Assembly (NCBI GenBank): GCA_015680685.1
Contig: MNCI01017900.1
Span: 1 to 62,000, forward strand
From: Gnetum montanum
Lineage: Eukaryota > Streptophyta > Gnetopsida > Gnetales > Gnetaceae
Direction of reading: 5' to 3'
DNA length: 62,000 nucleotides
How positions within the stretch are numbered: the first letter of the stretch is position 1; each line of letters begins with the position of its first letter. Shown in pieces: positions 1-11,704 of this stretch. Under the pieces are notes generated by a model. The model saw only the letters and a list, made by a program, of their open reading frames with translations, ran no database searches and was not told the DNA's origin. A program made the position numbers and the translations under genes.

Positions 1-278
1 TGTCTTCATTTATGTTCATAGGAAACCCCTACATCAAATTGGGTATTCCAAACTTCATCTTCATCATTGTATAATTTTTTGGTTCTCCAATGAATTTCCT
101 TACTAGTTGTTGCATTATCATAGTCTTGTGAGAGAGACATGGTTGTAAATTTGTGTATGATTTAATTGAATTTAATTTAATTTCTTTTCTAAAGGATATA
201 TTGTTAATACTTGTTACAATAATCTTGTATGATATAACTAATCTAAATAACTAACACCATCCTCAACAATGACACCAA
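1..278 (-). mobile_element. Start of internal region of off-window Ty3/gypsy element (L), with PBS
   Basis: This stretch lies immediately inside the minus-strand LTR at 279-1151. Read on the minus strand, 260-277 gives TGGTGTCATTGTTGAGGA one base after the LTR end. This is the same position and nearly the same sequence as the primer-binding sites of elements A, C and D. The rest is AT-rich with no coding signal, as expected for an untranslated leader. The element body continues beyond the left edge. Confidence 0.65.
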
Positions 279-1151
279 TGATGACTGGTGAGGTACCCCT
301 ACACTCAACCATACGAATACGAGTGTTTCACGCACAATCTGGTCGAACTTTGCAAACAGGCTAGTTGTAGTATCTAGATAGTTACTCATTGATCATAGTT
401 CACTATCTTCCCACCTAGACTAGTATTTTCTTTGTCACATATGGTTTAGTCCAGAGTGAGGTGTATTATGTGTTCTTAAACTAATGCTGCTCCTAGAGAC
501 AATGGAAAATAATCTCTAATTAAGCTAGGAGGAAAGGAAAAAGAGAGAGAGTTAAACTAATATGAGGTAGGGAGAGAAAATCTAAGCTAGCCTAAGTGCG
601 ATGAGCATCCGTTCCTTAATCATTCATACACATCTTGGACATCATGCACGACTACCACTAGGATTACCAAGTGCATGGCCCAAGTACGCTACTAGGATAC
701 CAAGTAGTCACATGTAGATGCTCATGATTAAGTTGTACTCATTCCATGTTTAATAATGATAAATAACAATAACAATTAAATAATTAAACTAAGTGAATGC
801 TGCAATGATAAAGTAATCTTGAGCTTTATTTCCAGTCATGTGCATGTCTAAGTACGTCACACTCAAATAAAGGATGTCATACAATTACAATCATCACACT
901 GTGGGCATGCACTGGGAGAAAGGGTTGAGAAGAGCTAAAAATGAAAACTAAAAGACTACTCTAACTTTCCTATCTTTACTTACTTACTAACTCCTCTCCT
1001 CCATGCACCTACATGTGTATTTATAGGCCCGCACAGGAGTCACGAGATCATGTACCCAATATCATTACTTAGGTCGCGATATCACGTACCCGACATCATA
1101 GATCCGATATTAGGGGTCCAATATCAGAGGCCAATGAATCATGATTCATCA
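279..1151 (-). repeat. 5' LTR of element L (Ty3/gypsy, Tat-like)
   Basis: On the minus strand this 873-bp unit starts TGATGAATCA and ends in CATCA, followed by a PBS. It shares the conserved LTR tail (GTATGGTTGAGTGTAGGGG) with the LTRs of A to E. A TATAAATA box lies at 1018-1025 (minus). Three dyad units lie upstream of it at 1044-1063, 1078-1097 and 1106-1125. The element is inserted into copia-like sequence: the flank from 1152 onward matches the sequence near 5520-5545. Confidence 0.8.
1044..1125 (-). promoter_or_regulatory. Triple dyad module upstream of the LTR TATA box (element L)
   Basis: Three 20-bp units of the form six-two-four-two-six are visible on the plus strand: GAGATC-AT-GTAC-CC-AATATC, GATATC-AC-GTAC-CC-GACATC and GATATT-AG-GGGT-CC-AATATC. 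They start at 1044, 1078 and 1106. The TATA-like box is at 1018-1025 on the minus strand, so the module lies just upstream of the core promoter. A regulatory role is inference. Confidence 0.55.
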
Positions 1152-3223
1152 ATTATTTACTTAAAAAATAAATAAAAAATATGTATAGAAAAGAGAACAA
1201 AATTTTTGAACTCCATACTATATGCTTACACAATTTTGGTGTCATCCAAAAGGAAAAACAAGACTAGGTTTCATTATCCAATCTAAATTAAAGATATCCT
1301 ATATTTTTTGCTATAAAGTATGTGGACATGAACAAGGTTATTATCAACCACCAATAGAGAAAAATAACATGGGTACTTGGTCTTGTTAAGAAGAGATCAG
1401 TAAGTGTAACTTGCAGAGTACAAAGGCTTGGAGAACCAATGAACAGGAGAAAGGAATGGTCTCTGATGTAATTGGAGGATCAGGATCTATAACTAGCAAA
1501 AATTATTAGTCCTCTCATTTTGGAGAACATGATCAAGACAAAGCAACAGCCTCAAATGAATTTTGAGATGCAAACAAAGATGTTGATGGCAAAAAAGGTA
1601 AGGAACTGTTGCATGCTAGGGAGGTACTCTATAATAAAGGATCCCATCTCAAAATTCATTAATCATGTCCATGCTTAGAACCATGCAAGATCAAAAAAAA
1701 TTGTACATTCAAGTAACTTAAGAAAGAATCAAGAACCATTAACACACAAGATAATGTTAGGTAAGTTTTTCTATTACATTCTATAGGAGTAAAACTATCT
1801 CATTGCTATTAGAAAATATATGTGATTCAACTCATACCATTCAACTTTTATTATGATATGCTTTATTTGTTGGGATATAATATGTTGTAGTTGCATGCTT
1901 TTTTTTAAAGCTCCATATGATTTTTAAAGGATTTTTGATGAATACTAGTAAATCATGTTTTGGGCCCTTAACAAGTAATGGTTTCAAATTGTTTAAAGAT
2001 CTTAACTAAAATTCATAAACCTTTTATAAAGATAACAATTAAAATGATTTTCTTATGCTATTCATTTATCTTTTGTCTATGATGTATTAATAAAAATTTT
2101 AAAATTTCTCTTTTATCAAAGGTACTACTAATTGTAGGCTTTAAGTTCAAAGATCTTCATACTTGATCTTGGCATTGCAATGTAGACCTATCACTATGAT
2201 GTATGGTGATCAAGTTCTATCTTGCTAATTTGGAAAACAAAATATGTATCTAAGATGCATTGTTTATGGAGAAGTTGTAAAGAAGTCTATCACATATGTA
2301 GGGGAAGCCTAAAAATTATCATTAGTAATATTTTTTTTATTGCGCCAACAATGTAGGAAGAGTCTTTGAGATTCTCACCGAAAGACACTTAAGAGAAAAC
2401 ACATTTCTCTCTAGCACCCACAATAGAAAATGAGCAAGAAAATATTTTTTTCATTATTGATTTTGATGTAGCATGTAAGGTAAAAGTATAAGCTAATTTT
2501 GGTTAAGTTACTTTTGGATCTTTTTACCTTAACATGGATTCCTGGTGCTAGTAGTTGATATTTTCATGGCTATATATATATTTACTTTATGGATATTTAG
2601 TTAAGAATATCATTGGTTCAGATTGATATTTTTAAATTTTTTAGGATACTATGTTTTGTTGTTTTGACTATTTTAATGAATATTGGATCTAAGGTCTTCA
2701 AATTAAAATGTGTTGTTTCTTAATCCTTGGAAACTAAATCTACTTGTGGTAACTTTTTAATGATGTCCAAAAAGTGAAAGAAAGTGTTATTCATGAGATA
2801 TTGGTTATAGAGCATATATGGTGAAAACTATTTTTTAAGACTTGATATATATTTTCAATTGATAGTGATTTTGTTACTAATGGCTTATGGATTATTGTTT
2901 CAGAGATAGGATACTTAATTTTCAATGTTGAGCCTTTGGTCCTAAAAGAAAATATTATAGATCAACATTTGAAAAGATTTGATTATGTCTCTTTGTGTTT
3001 AATGGATTATGTGCTTTATAGATATGGGTAGCTCTTAATAGGATATTTTTTCTTGATCATCCCAATAAAATCTATGTTGAAGGATGTATACTCATTAATG
3101 GCTTTGCATCTCATTTTCATCCTTAGCTAGATATATATCTTTACAAATGTTTGTGCCTATGATAGTATGGTGTTATACTAACCCATTTTCTCAAGTTTTG
3201 GACATCACCAAAAATGGAGAGAT
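1152..3223 (+). mobile_element. 3' internal part of a Ty1/copia-like element, copy 1 (no pol)
   Basis: This region is clearly homologous, in the same order and orientation, to 5546-7734. Shared landmarks are the ATGAACAAGGTTATTA segment, the AGCCCATGC/AATCATGTCC segment and the polypurine end before the LTR. No reverse transcriptase, RNase H or integrase motifs are visible in any frame, and stops are frequent. It is the tail of a decayed copia-like unit cut on its left by the insertion of element L at 1151/1152. Confidence 0.6.
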
Positions 3224-4345
3224 TATTTACCTTTTGGTATGTTAAAACCCTAGAAAATGGATAATGTGAAAAATGTGCTTGGAACATCTTGTAGGACTAA
3301 GAAAGAGAAAAATAAGAACTTAGATGTGGTTAAGATGAGATGAGGACAAGAGTCCATATGTGGTCAAGATGAGATCAGGACAAGAGCTTTATGATATCAA
3401 GACAAAGAGAAAGATGAGTCCAAGACAAGAGATGAGTTAAGATGACAAGAAGTCTTATCCAAGATGGAAGACTTCAAGAATGCATGAAGCCTACAAGCCA
3501 AATAAAGATGTTTCAATATCTACCTAGACATCCAAGAAGATCAGCAAACATCCTAGAGGTGAAGTATCAGTTTTAGGTCATACATTCCAAAAAAATAGTA
3601 GATGTTCCAATTACTACTAAGATGTTCCCATTGGAATGTCCAAAGTGAGATGTTCTAATTTCCAATAAGACATCTCATCTGCAAGTAGCCTATTTTAGTG
3701 AGACATCACAAGCTCAAATAGGATGTTCCAACTAGCCATTTCCTAGTCATTGCACAAATACCAAGGGTTATTTGAGAAGTAAAAGACTAAAAAATAGAGT
3801 GGAATCCTTATGAAAATAATAAGCACTATTCATTGGAATATTCATTGTCTACATCAAGTGAATTATATATGTTCTTCAACTTTCTATCTATTGTGGATTA
3901 TTTTGTGTCATAAGAACTTCAAAGCAAGGAATTTCTAAAGCTTAGTTATACTCTCTCCTTGATTCCTTTTTTCTCTTTGTAGCCTTGCATGGTTAAGTAT
4001 GTTTCCAATGAGAAAACTCTCCATGTGAAGCTCACGTAATTGTAAAGGTTGTGGAATTCTTGAAACCATATTTGGAGCTTGTTAGCACCTTTTGAGGTTG
4101 AGTGTATTTCCTACTACAGAATACTCCAAGTGGTGCTCAAACTTTATAAAGGTTGTGATACCCTATAAATTATATTTTTCAATAAACAAAGTTTGAAGAT
4201 GTAAAAGGATTCTACCCTTCGAGTGTGGAAGTACCCAAGTTTGAAGATGTGCAAGGATTCTACCCTTCGAGTGTGAGATTTTATTTGTCTTCGTTGTTCA
4301 AATTAGGGAACTTATTCAACCCTTCTTATAACTTTTTGATCTTCA
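3224..4345 (+). repeat. Copia-like LTR a (central LTR of a tandem array)
   Basis: About 1120 bp are bounded by a purine-rich run on the left and by a PBS (TGGTATCAAAGC, 4348-4359) on the right. The sequence matches LTR b (7735-8334), except that b lacks roughly 540 bp corresponding to about 3320-3845. That extra block in LTR a carries short repeats (AAGATGAGAT, GGACAAGAG) and several AGATGTTCC/AGACATC motifs. The first bases have lost the expected TG. Edges were placed by alignment to LTR b and are approximate. Confidence 0.6.
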
Positions 4346-4347
4346 AG

Positions 4348-4359
4348 TGGTATCAAAGC
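4348..4359 (+). promoter_or_regulatory. Copia primer-binding site (initiator tRNA-Met type)
   Basis: TGGTATCAAAGC lies two bases after the LTR end. The classical copia PBS, complementary to the 3' end of initiator tRNA-Met, reads TGGTATCAGAGC, so there is one mismatch (G to A). It establishes the orientation and the Ty1/copia assignment of the flanking sequence. Confidence 0.7.
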
Positions 4360-4379
4360 TCAGTACTCTAATTTTTAGG

Positions 4380-5343
4380 ATGAACAATGGAAAGGATATT
4401 ATATACCAAGCCACTAATGTTTGATTGGATCAACATCATGTACTGGAATTCTGGAATGCAAGGATCCTTCAAATCCATAGAGTTTGAAGTCTAAGAGTTC
4501 ATTCTTAAAGTATACATGCCACCCATCAACAACACCACAAGAGCTACAAAGGCAAGAAGCAAATGGATGCAAGATGAAAAACATAAGTTCATGTTTGATT
4601 CAAAAGTAGAAAATTATCTTTATTGTGCTTTGGGTACATTTGAATTTAATAGAGTAACTAGATAAAAATCATGAAAGAAATATGAAAAACTCTATAAGCA
4701 ACATATGAAGATACATCTATTGTCAAGCAACCTAAGCTTCTAGTATTACAAAGTGAGTATGATAAACTTAAAATGAAAGAAAAAGAGAAAATCAAGGACT
4801 ATTTCTCTAGAGAAAATGATTTAGTTGTAGCCATTCATAAGATAGGAAAATATTTTCCTAAAAGAGATGTTATTATTAAAATTATTAGAACTTTGTAGCC
4901 TAAATTTATACCAAAAGTTATAGCCATGGAAGAAATCAGAGATTTCTTAGTTATAAAATTCTAAGAGTTTCAAAGTGTACTTATTTCTTATGAGATGAAT
5001 CTTATTAGTATAGGTGCTATCAATGAAGAACCTATCATTCTCAAAAGTTCATTAAAGAAGAAGGAGCCTTGAACATTAAGGGAATAGTGAAGATGAATTG
5101 GCTCTATTTTCTAGGAGAGTTCAAAGATTACTTGCACGAAAAGGTAAAGGCTTCAACCAATCTAGCATCAAAGGTAAGAAAATAGATAAGAATTTTAAAA
5201 GTTCAAATCTTAATGCATCCTCTATAGAATGTTGGATTTATGTTGGTACAGGCCATACAGCCTCCAAATATCCAAGTGTTGGCAAGTTTATAAAGAAGGA
5301 TCAATTTGAAGCTAATACAAAAAAAGAAAAAATATTTATATAA
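4380..5343 (+). pseudogene. gag: Ty1/copia gag, degenerate
   Basis: The region downstream of the copia PBS encodes, across several frames and stops, a protein like the plant copia Gag (UBN2-type). There is a start near 4380 and a phrase equivalent to SEYDKLKMKEKEKIKDYFSR around 4750-4815, a hallmark of this family. From 5098 to 5343 an uninterrupted stretch of 81 residues contains a broken CCHC zinc knuckle, CWIYVGTGHTASKYPS. The second and last cysteines are tyrosine, so the knuckle cannot bind zinc. Gag would form the virus-like particle and bind RNA. A coiled-coil-like Gag tail continues to about 5640, and no pol follows. The gene is dead. Confidence 0.65.
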
Positions 5344-7734
5344 GCTAGGATGATAAACAAAGTGAGGAGGAAGCAAATGTTTCTAAAACAGATTCACATC
5401 CTATCTACATGGCTTTTACACATCAAAATTCTACAAAATTCCATGAAGAGTCTAATGCTAAAGATGATGAAATATATAGTGATTTGCATGAGGAAATTAT
5501 CACTCTTCATTATTTAATTAGAAATTAAGAAAAAATATGCATTGAAAAGAGAATGAAATGTATGAACTCTATACTATATGCTCCACTCTAAAAAGGGAAC
5601 TCTCATATGTAAAGGTTGAGATTTAGTTACTAACCCATTTATTTGAGTAGAAGTGTAGAGATACACAAGATGCATCGACTAGTAAAAATTAGGAAGTGTC
5701 TCAAAATTAGCACAATGACAAAAATCTGGAAGAGGCTTCTCAAATGAACTCTTACATAATTTTGGTTTCATATAAAAGGAAAAACAAGACCAGGTTTGAT
5801 TATCCAATTCAAATTAAAAATATCCTATATTTTTTTTATAAAGTATGTCAACATGAACAAGGTTATTACCAACTGCTAATACAGAAAAATAACATGGCTA
5901 CTTGGTCTTGTTAAGAAGAAATTAGTAAGTGTAACTTGTAGAGTACAAAGGCTTGGAGAACTAATGAATAGGAGAAAGGGATGGTCTTTGATGTAATTGG
6001 AGGATCAAGATCTATAACAAGCAAAAATTATTAGTCCTCTCATTTTGGAGAACATGAGCAAGACAAAGTAGCAACCTCAAATGAATTTGGAGATGCAAAC
6101 AAGATGTTGATGGTAGAAAAGGTATGGAATAGTGGCATGCTAAGGAGGTACTTTGTGATAAAGGATCCCATCTCAAACTTCATTAATCATGCCCATGCTT
6201 AGAACCAAGCAAGATCAAAACAAAAATGGACATTGAAGTGACTTAAGAAAGGATCAAGAACCATGAACACACAAGATAAGGTTAGGTAAGTTTACTTGTT
6301 ACATTCTATAGAAGTAAGATTATCTCATTACTATTAGAAATATATGTGATTCAACTCATATCATTCAAATTTTATTATGATATACTTTATTTTTTGAGAT
6401 ATAATATGTTGAAATTTCCTCCTTATGTTTAAAGCTCCATATGATTTTTAAAGGATTTTTTATGAATACTGGTAAATCATGTTTTGAGCCATTAAAAAGT
6501 AAGTAATGGTTTCAAATTTTTTAAAGATCTTGATTGAAATTCATGAACCTTTTAAAAATGCAATAATTAAAAGGAGTTTCTTGTTGAGCTTCCAAGAGGA
6601 AATTATTATGCTATGCATTTATCTTTTGTCTATGATGTATCAACAAAAATTTTTGTAATTTATCTTTTATCGAAGGTACTACTAATGAGAGACCTTAAGT
6701 TCAAAGGTCTCCATACTTGATCTTGGTATTGAAATTTAGATCTAGCACTATGATGTATGATGATCAAGTTCTATCTTGATAATTTCGAAAATCAAAGATG
6801 CATCTAAGATGCATTATTTATGGAGAATTTGGGAAGCAGTCTACCGCATATGCAAGGGAAGCTTGTACATTATCAACAATAATCTTAAGATCAAATACAT
6901 CCCTCTTAAACTCCCACAATATAAAATGAGCATGAAAAGGTTTATTCATTATTGATTTCAATATAGCATCTAAGGTAAAAGTATGAGCTAATTTTCATCA
7001 AGTTACTTTTGGATCTTTTTACCTTAATATGGCTTCTTGGTGTTGGAAATTGATATTTTCATGGCTATATATATATTTACTTTATGGGTATCTAGTTAAG
7101 TATATGATTGGTTGTGCTTGATAGTTTAAAATTTTTCAGCATGCTAAGTTATGCTGCTTTGACTATTTTAATGTATATTGGATCTAAGCTCTTCAAAGTA
7201 AAATGTATTGTTTCTCAATCCTTGGAAATGAAATCTACTTGTAGTAATGTTTTGATGATGTCTAAAAAGGAAAAGAATGTGTTATTCATGAGATATTGGT
7301 TATAGATCATATATGGTGAGGACTCTTTGTTAAGACTTGATATATATTTTCAGTAGATAGTGATTTTGTTACTAATGGCTTATGGCTTGTTGTTATAAAG
7401 ATAGGATACTTAATCTTCAATGCTAAGCCATTTTTCCTAAAAGGAAATATTATAGATCAACATTTAAAATGCTTTGATTATATCACTTTGTATTTAATGG
7501 AGTATGTGCTTTATAGATATGGGTAGCTCATAATAGGATATTTTTTCTTGATTAGTCCTATGAAACCTATGTTGAAGGATGTATACTCATTAATGGATTT
7601 TCATCTCATTTTCATCCCTAGCTAGATATCTATATTTACAAATTTTTGTGCCTTTAATTTTTTAATCATATGATAGTATGGTGATATACTAACTCATTTT
7701 CTCAAGTTTTGGACATCACTAAAATGGGGGGGAT
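5344..7734 (+). mobile_element. 3' internal part of the copia-like element, copy 2 (no pol)
   Basis: This is the second copy of the sequence seen at 1152-3223. It runs from the Gag tail to a polypurine run (AAAATGGGGGGGAT) that abuts LTR b at 7735. In frame fragments its first 300 bases read like a charged Gag C-terminal tail. I find no pol motifs. Because both copies lack pol over the same interval, the loss preceded the tandem arrangement. Confidence 0.55.
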
Positions 7735-8334
7735 TGTTGTCCTTTCTGTTTGTCAAAACCCTAAAAAATGGAGAATCTAAAAAATGTGCTTGTAACATCT
7801 TGCAACACTGAGAAAGAAAAAAAAATAACTTAGATGTGGTTAATGGTCTACATCAAGTGAGTTTGTTTTTTTCTTTAATTTTCTATCTATTGTGGACTAT
7901 TTTGTGTTGTAAGAGCTTCAAATAAAGTAATTTGTAAAGCTTAGTTACACTTTATCTTTGATTCTTTTTCTCTCTTTATAGCCTTGTGGGGTTGAGTGTG
8001 TTTCTAGCAAGAAAACACTCCATGTGGAGCTCATGTCATTATAAAGGTTTTGATATCCTTAAACCCACATTTTGAGCTTGTTTGGACCTTCCAAAATTGA
8101 GTGTGTTTCCCTACAAAAAAGCACTTCGAGCATAGCCTAAACATTGTAAAGGTTGTGAGGCCCTCTAAATCACATTTTTGAAGAAACAAAATTTAGAGGT
8201 GTGTAAGGATTCCACCCTTTGATTGTGAAAGTACCCAAGTTGGGGAACCATGTAAATTTGAGTGCATTTTTGGTTGTCTTGGTTTTTCAAATTCGGGAAC
8301 TTATTCATCCCCCCTTCTAAGCTCTCAGTCCTCA
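7735..8334 (+). repeat. Copia-like LTR b (right end of tandem array)
   Basis: The LTR begins TGTTGTCC directly after a polypurine tract and ends near TCCTCA. It matches LTR a at both ends but lacks about 540 bp in the middle. In LTR b the text goes straight from AACTTAGATGTGGTTAA to TGGTCTACATCAAGTGA, two phrases that lie far apart in LTR a. Confidence 0.65.
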
Positions 8335-10257
8335 TAAAACACTTTTCAAATCTCAAACTTACAATAGACATACAAAATGTCACTTGATGTCTAATCATCA
8401 TATTAGCAATTATAAATCAAAGAAAGAAGATTGTAGTCACAAAATAATTCTAAAAAAGGACTTTATTTTTGTTCTATAAGAAAACTCGAGGGTAGTAGGG
8501 CTCTTACATATCAAAAAGGTATGTAAATATAAAATTAGATTCTAAAGAGAGGCTTAAATTTGGTTCTATATGCCTCATCAGCATTGTAATAACACCCTTT
8601 CACATTCATTCATGAAAAAAGCAAGCTTGAAAATCAAAAAGCTACAAAGAGTAAGACCTTGCTGCATCATCATAGATGTTTTATGAAAAAGCTTTTAGAA
8701 TTGAAAAATAGTTCTATAGAAAAGCTTGAAACTTATTCTATTGAAATGTCACATTAGCATATGACACATAAGGCCTTATAAAACTAGAAATTGATTCTAT
8801 AGAGTAGATCTTAGGGAATGAATTTGGTTCCATAATAAATTCAATTTTACCTAGAAATATAAATAGGTTGACAATAGAAGCCACTTCATCAAGAATTTTC
8901 AAAGCTAACATGAAGCCCAAAATAGTCTGGAGAACTTAGTCTCATAAGACATGAAATGCTATTAAAAGTATTAAAATAAGAATGCCATGTAGGAATTATT
9001 TGTAGTCAAATGAAGATTCAATAATAAGTAATAATCTTATAGAACCAAAATTTCATGTCTAATAGGAAGTTCAAAAATGATTCTACTAAAGTGTTACATC
9101 ATCACACAACATCACATTTGAATCTAATTCAAGTCATAAAAGTGGAACAAGAGGGGCCCATTCAAAAAATTACTAAAATAAAAAAAAAACTCTAAATGTT
9201 GATGCCATGTCAGCTATTACTAGCCAAAAATTAGAAATGGCTTATTGAACTAAAGATTGGTTTTGCAGTCAAGCACGAAAATGGTTCTATGAGGATTATA
9301 ACAGTCAAAGCACTATCTATGCTTTCCACATCATCAACAACTTTCCAAAAGCTACAAATCATTTTAAATAAAAGCTTGAATTTGGTTTTACAAGAAGATT
9401 GGGGTCCAAAAGGCATAAAAAATCAAATGTAGAGCCACATTAAAAATTAGCCATTACATGTTTTACTTAAAAAGCTCATACTACCATGTCAACATATGCT
9501 CATATAATACTGTGTAGAATAAAAACTTCGTTCTAAAGAAGAATATGAGCTTATTCAAAGAGTCATTGGACCTAAAAAAGATTCTAAAGCTTAATTAAAA
9601 ATACTAGTGTCACATCAACATCTTTTAGAACTTAAAAATGATTCTAAAGGAAGTTTGAATTTGATTTAATAAAAAATTAAATAGGTCCACAAGAGCTCAA
9701 TAACCATATTACTAGATACAAATGAGCTTGATTATATGGTAAAAAGCTTAACATTGATAGCCCTATAGAAACCCAATTTTTTAACTCAAACCTCATGTCA
9801 ATAGAACTATGTCACTTGTCACATTAACTCTTAAAAGGTCACAAATTTAACAATTACTTGAAGGATTAGAATTCTAGTGACTGGAAAGGATAGCTTCCAA
9901 AAATTTAAGAAAATAAAAGGCTCTCAAAGAGGTGATATAGATTAATTTAAAAAATATATTCGTAGATGATATTGGTGATCTTTTCAAATAGGAAAAGCTT
10001 AACAAATGCAAATATTAAACTTTTTAGTTACAAAACTAAATTGTAGAATTAAAAGAATGTTTATAGATCTAGAAGTACTTTTCAAAGCTGAACATGAATT
10101 TACAAAAAATTCTTAAGCCTCTACACAAATCCTAGCTTTCAAAATGTCTCACAAAGAAAGAGAGAAAGCACCTAAAAAGTTCTAAGTTATTGATACCTTT
10201 AGTTTCTTTGATTATTTATAGCATTTTAAGCTTAACATCTTTTAGCTTTAATAGTGA
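8335..10257. repeat. AT-rich region with a recurring GGTTCTA motif; no gene
   Basis: No open frame of interest exists here. The phrases TTGGTTCTATA, GATTCTAAAG and ATGCCATGTCAGC, and variants of them, recur irregularly on the plus strand from about 8450 to 9700, as if an old degenerate tandem repeat were present. The period is not constant by eye. Confidence 0.3.
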
Positions 10258-10653
10258 ATGCACATTGGGTGCTTAGAGCTAGAGCAAGATGAAGAGGAGT
10301 TCTTTGAATTTGATAAGGAGCATAACCTCATCAAGAAATCAAGACTTGTAGATCTCAAATCAATCGAGGAATGGCATCAAGTCTATGAGGAAATAGGCAT
10401 TCATAAGCTCAACTTATGACCAAGGGTAAATATGATCAAAGATATTATTAATAGACTAATATCTATGATCATATATGAGAAAGATATGCTCTATTTTAGA
10501 GGCAACACTAGGTGGTATATTGATAAAGGTTTCATGAAAGCTTATGAGTTATATGGAATTATAGATTCATACATCAATGATGATGAGGAATGCAACAAAC
10601 ATCAAATATTTTTACTAGTAAACATCAAAATTGAAAAAAATGTGTATCTTTAG
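10258..10653 (+). pseudogene. Unrecognised ORF with one in-frame stop
   Basis: A single frame runs from ATG 10258 to the stop at 10653, broken only by TGA at 10417-10419, giving 53 plus 77 residues. The composition is protein-like: an acidic N-terminus (LEQDEEEFFEFDKEHN), then EEWHQVYEEIGIHKLNL, then after the stop a mixed segment with NTRWYIDKGFMKAYELYG. The codon pattern is unlike the random AT-rich ORFs nearby. I do not recognise the family. It lies about 100 bp from a minus-strand copia-like LTR and may be a fragment of a mobile element or of a captured gene. Confidence 0.35.
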
Positions 10654-10750
10654 GTGCTTATTTTTGTGGATATTAATACTAATCATGGATCTTCTTCATA
10701 GTAATATTGAATACAATGAGCAAATTTATATTATTTACAAGTACCTTGTA

Positions 10751-11704
10751 TGGATCATTAAACTTAGAAAGGGCGATGAAGAAGTTCCCCAAATTCAAAT
10801 TCTTTGAACAAAGCACAAACACCAAATTTAATGTGGTTCCCCAACTTGGGTAATCCACACTTGGAGGGTAGATCACAAGCACACCTATGGACTTTGTTGC
10901 TCTCAAATGTGGTTTGAAGGGTACCATATCCTATACAATCTCTAAGCCCCACTTCGGAGTGTTGTGACATTGCACCAACCACTTAATCTTGCAAGGTCCT
11001 ATCAAACTTAGAATGTGATTTCCTGCACACTTTACAATGGAAAAATGATAATATAATGAAAAGAAATAGTGATTGCAATTATTAACAAATGATTATAAAA
11101 TGATTTTACAAGAGCTTGCACATTTCAAAATGAGAGTGATGTCTTCTTATAGTCACCATGTTTCCAAATGCATCTTGGAACTCATGCAACGACTAGCTGA
11201 CAGTAGCTAACAATCATGGAAGACATCTTCTTGGTGCTTAAGATGTCTTTCTGTATTTGCCTCCATTCTAGAAAGATGTCTTTGTCTGAGGAAAGATGTC
11301 TTTATGAAATTGTTCTCTTTGCCTGATGAAAGATGTCTGTTGTTTCTTGAAGACATCTTTGTCTATGCATCCTTTCAATGCTGTCAAGATGTCTATTGTT
11401 TCTCAAAGACATCTTTCTTCACCTTCCTTTGCATGATAAATTCTTCATTCCTTGTTCATAGTCTTGCACTTCCACATTCTTCAATGGTGCAACTTTTCTT
11501 ATGAGTTGTTTGGTCCTTGTCCACGTTCTTGAATTCTTACATGCTTGCTTGAGACCTTGTGGATGACCTTCTCCTTTGAGCTCTAAACCAATTCGTTCCT
11601 TGTCATCAATGTAGGCTTTATCTCATCTTAGTTTTCCAAGTACATTATCCTACAAACACAACAACCATACAACCTTTATCTCTATTTTACTTAACATTTT
11701 GACA
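10751..11704 (-). repeat. Copia-like LTR, minus strand (probably solo)
   Basis: On the minus strand the end of this unit (about 10930 to 10751) matches the end of LTR b, including the CCCAAGTTGGGGAACCA phrase and GGGAACTTCTTCATC. Its start is taken as TGTCAAAATG at 11704 by comparison with LTR b. No PBS, gag or pol lies beside it, so a solo LTR is likely. I could not find a convincing target-site duplication, so both edges are approximate. It contains an array of GATGTC/GACATC hexamers at 11138-11413. Confidence 0.5.

Noticed and set aside
10751-11704. Full copia element on the minus strand
   Set aside because: No PBS, gag or pol is found beside the LTR, and no second LTR on this strand with compatible spacing.
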